DNA of 64,000 bases from Clostridia bacterium (GTDB lineage: Bacteria > Bacillota > Clostridia > Peptostreptococcales > Acidaminobacteraceae): positions 38,958 to 102,957 of the forward strand of contig JAGYOH010000011.1 in NCBI GenBank assembly GCA_018399635.1, written 5' to 3'. The position numbers were made by a program, and so were the translations under genes. The notes beneath the pieces are model-generated. The model saw nothing but the letters and a program-made list of their open reading frames with translations, had not been told where the DNA came from and searched no databases. Each line of letters begins with the position of its first letter. Positions within the stretch are counted from its first letter, which is position 1. Shown here in pieces: positions 63,032-64,000 of the stretch.

Positions 63032-64000
63032 TTCTACATTGAGATAGGACTTCGGACTCAGGGCTTCACTGAGGTCATAGCCGTAGGGCGCTTCAGTTTC
63101 CTCAGAGAGGAAGTTGAGCCTGACCCGGTCGATTCCCGGCAGGGTGGTATAGGAAGTCACCAGGGCGTCGATCATGAAAGTGAAGTTCTGTTCTCTTTCA
63201 TGAAAGTGGGGGTCCAGATCCCCTTCGATGTTGAGAAGAATCGTGGTTCCCTCCATGACCCAGCTGGAGAGTTCAAGAGATCCGGGCAGGGGGAGAAGGG
63301 TGTCGGGATGATCATAATAGGCAGTGAAATCTTCGTGGGCGCCCTTGAGGGCCTGGAAGAGGGATTCTTCAGTGAGATTTTGATTTTTGGCGGGGTTGAG
63401 CAGAACTCTTCCGGTGGCGGTTTCAAAGCCCAGATAGGCTGTCGGCCAGTCAAGGGGAGTCAGGGTGTTTTCAAGGGACATGCCATGAAAGTAATTTGAA
63501 CCGGGATTGGAGGAATTCACCAGGATCTTCAGACCGTTGATGTAGGGAATCCCGCTCATGGTGTGGGTCAGGGCGTCGATGGCGAAGGTGGAGGCTGTAG
63601 AGCCCTGGTCATAGGGAGCGACCTCCTGGGAGGTGAAATAGAGGGTGACGATGTCATCCTCCAGGAAGGCTCTTGAGGAATAGGGGGCCACGGATTTTTC
63701 GTAGAGACCCAGGTTTGAGGCCGGTCCCTCCTCGAGATTTCTCAAGGTGGTGCGGATGAGTTGGTCTGTCACATCGATGGCCCGGTTGACAGGGAAGAGG
63801 TAATTGATGCCCTCGTCGGCGAAAAAGAGTCTGATGAACTGTTTTCCTGCGGGAGGTGCATCCACCGCTGCGAGGTAGGCATATTCCCCGGTATAATGAA
63901 GTTCAAAGGTGAGAATCTGGTCCTTGAAGGCCGGGTCCCGGGGGAGAATCCTTGCTTCGTAGCTGCCGGGCTCAAGGCTCAGATCCTTGAGACTCAGGGA
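63029..64000 (-). CDS. GerMN-domain protein, N-terminus beyond window edge
   Basis: The minus-strand frame is open from 64000 to its stop at 63029-63031, so the gene enters from the right edge and about 323 residues are visible; GTG 63865 is only an internal codon. It contains two GerMN-like segments of the spore-germination protein GerM type. The first is around RNLEEGPASN to GIPYINGLKILVN, the second ends PGIDRVRLNFL. GerMN proteins are extracytoplasmic and often lipoproteins; the signal sequence would lie outside the window. Confidence 0.78.
   Translation of the reverse strand, partial: SLSLKDLSLEPGSYEARILPRDPAFKDQILTFELHYTGEYAYLAAVDAPPAGKQFIRLFFADEGINYLFPVNRAIDVTDQLIRTTLRNLEEGPASNLGLYEKSVAPYSSRAFLEDDIVTLYFTSQEVAPYDQGSTASTFAIDALTHTMSGIPYINGLKILVNSSNPGSNYFHGMSLENTLTPLDWPTAYLGFETATGRVLLNPAKNQNLTEESLFQALKGAHEDFTAYYDHPDTLLPLPGSLELSSWVMEGTTILLNIEGDLDPHFHEREQNFTFMIDALVTSYTTLPGIDRVRLNFLSEETEAPYGYDLSEALSPKSYLNVE

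Noticed and set aside
63029..63865. GerMN protein starting at GTG 63865
   Set aside because: The frame stays open upstream to the window edge with protein-like sequence, so the start lies outside.

Overview
The window reads as chromosomal core and near-core DNA of an anaerobic Firmicute of the class Clostridia. The evidence is synteny: acpS-alr-mazEF, ftsEX with an M23 peptidase and ctpA, uvrB-uvrA-uvrC, rapZ-yvcK plus whiA, and dnaE-pfkA-pyk. Shine-Dalgarno sites are purine-rich and strong. There is a selenocysteine formate dehydrogenase and a tryptophanase. Third codon positions are visibly GC-rich. The exact genus cannot be read from this. Most genes lie on the + strand. I see no tRNA, rRNA, CRISPR array, insertion sequence or prophage, and no gene-free stretch longer than about 190 bases.

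Layout. 1-1.6 kb: 3' part of a transketolase. 1.7-5.0 kb: acpS-alr-mazE-mazF-secreted orphan-tagA/wecG. 5.1-8.1 kb: Lon-like protease and convergent fthC. 8.1-13.7 kb: ftsE-ftsX-M23 hydrolase-ctpA-GNAT-AI-2E permease. 13.8-20.5 kb: uvrB-uvrA-uvrC. 20.5-25.6 kb: a four-gene formate dehydrogenase operon (NuoE-like, thioredoxin-like [2Fe-2S], NuoF-like, selenocysteine FdhA with an in-frame UGA and SECIS hairpin). 25.6-28.4 kb: tmk, a 54-residue membrane peptide and three Tad-like pseudopilin genes. 28.4-32.3 kb: a family 18 glycosidase-like protein with a GlnK/GlnL-type two-component pair. 32.4 kb: a 51-residue zinc-ribbon gene in its own transcription unit. 32.7-35.6 kb: panG-panB-panC-panD. 35.6-37.3 kb (minus): lipid kinase and cvfB. 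37.5-42.3 kb: mobA-fdhD fusion, murB, PHP protein, rapZ, yvcK. 42.4-44.3 kb: tryptophanase and NUDIX. 44.3-52.6 kb: whiA-dnaE-pfkA-glycerate kinase-pyk. 52.6-56.2 kb: LtaS-like enzyme (minus) divergent from murJ. 56.3-60.4 kb: a cell-wall polysaccharide module ending in csaB. 60.4-64 kb: thioesterase, iron-sulfur aldo-keto reductase, glycosyltransferase and a GerMN protein cut by the window edge.

How they work together. The formate dehydrogenase operon and the MobA-FdhD fusion 12 kb away form one functional theme: a molybdenum or tungsten, selenium-dependent formate/CO2 enzyme wired to a flavin subunit, probably electron-bifurcating and possibly NADP-linked. A second theme is the envelope: alr, murB, murJ, ftsEX-M23, ctpA, tagA/wecG, LtaS-like, csaB and O-antigen-ligase-like genes. 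All four convergent gene pairs are separated by a bidirectional terminator, and several promoters begin inside the preceding terminator.
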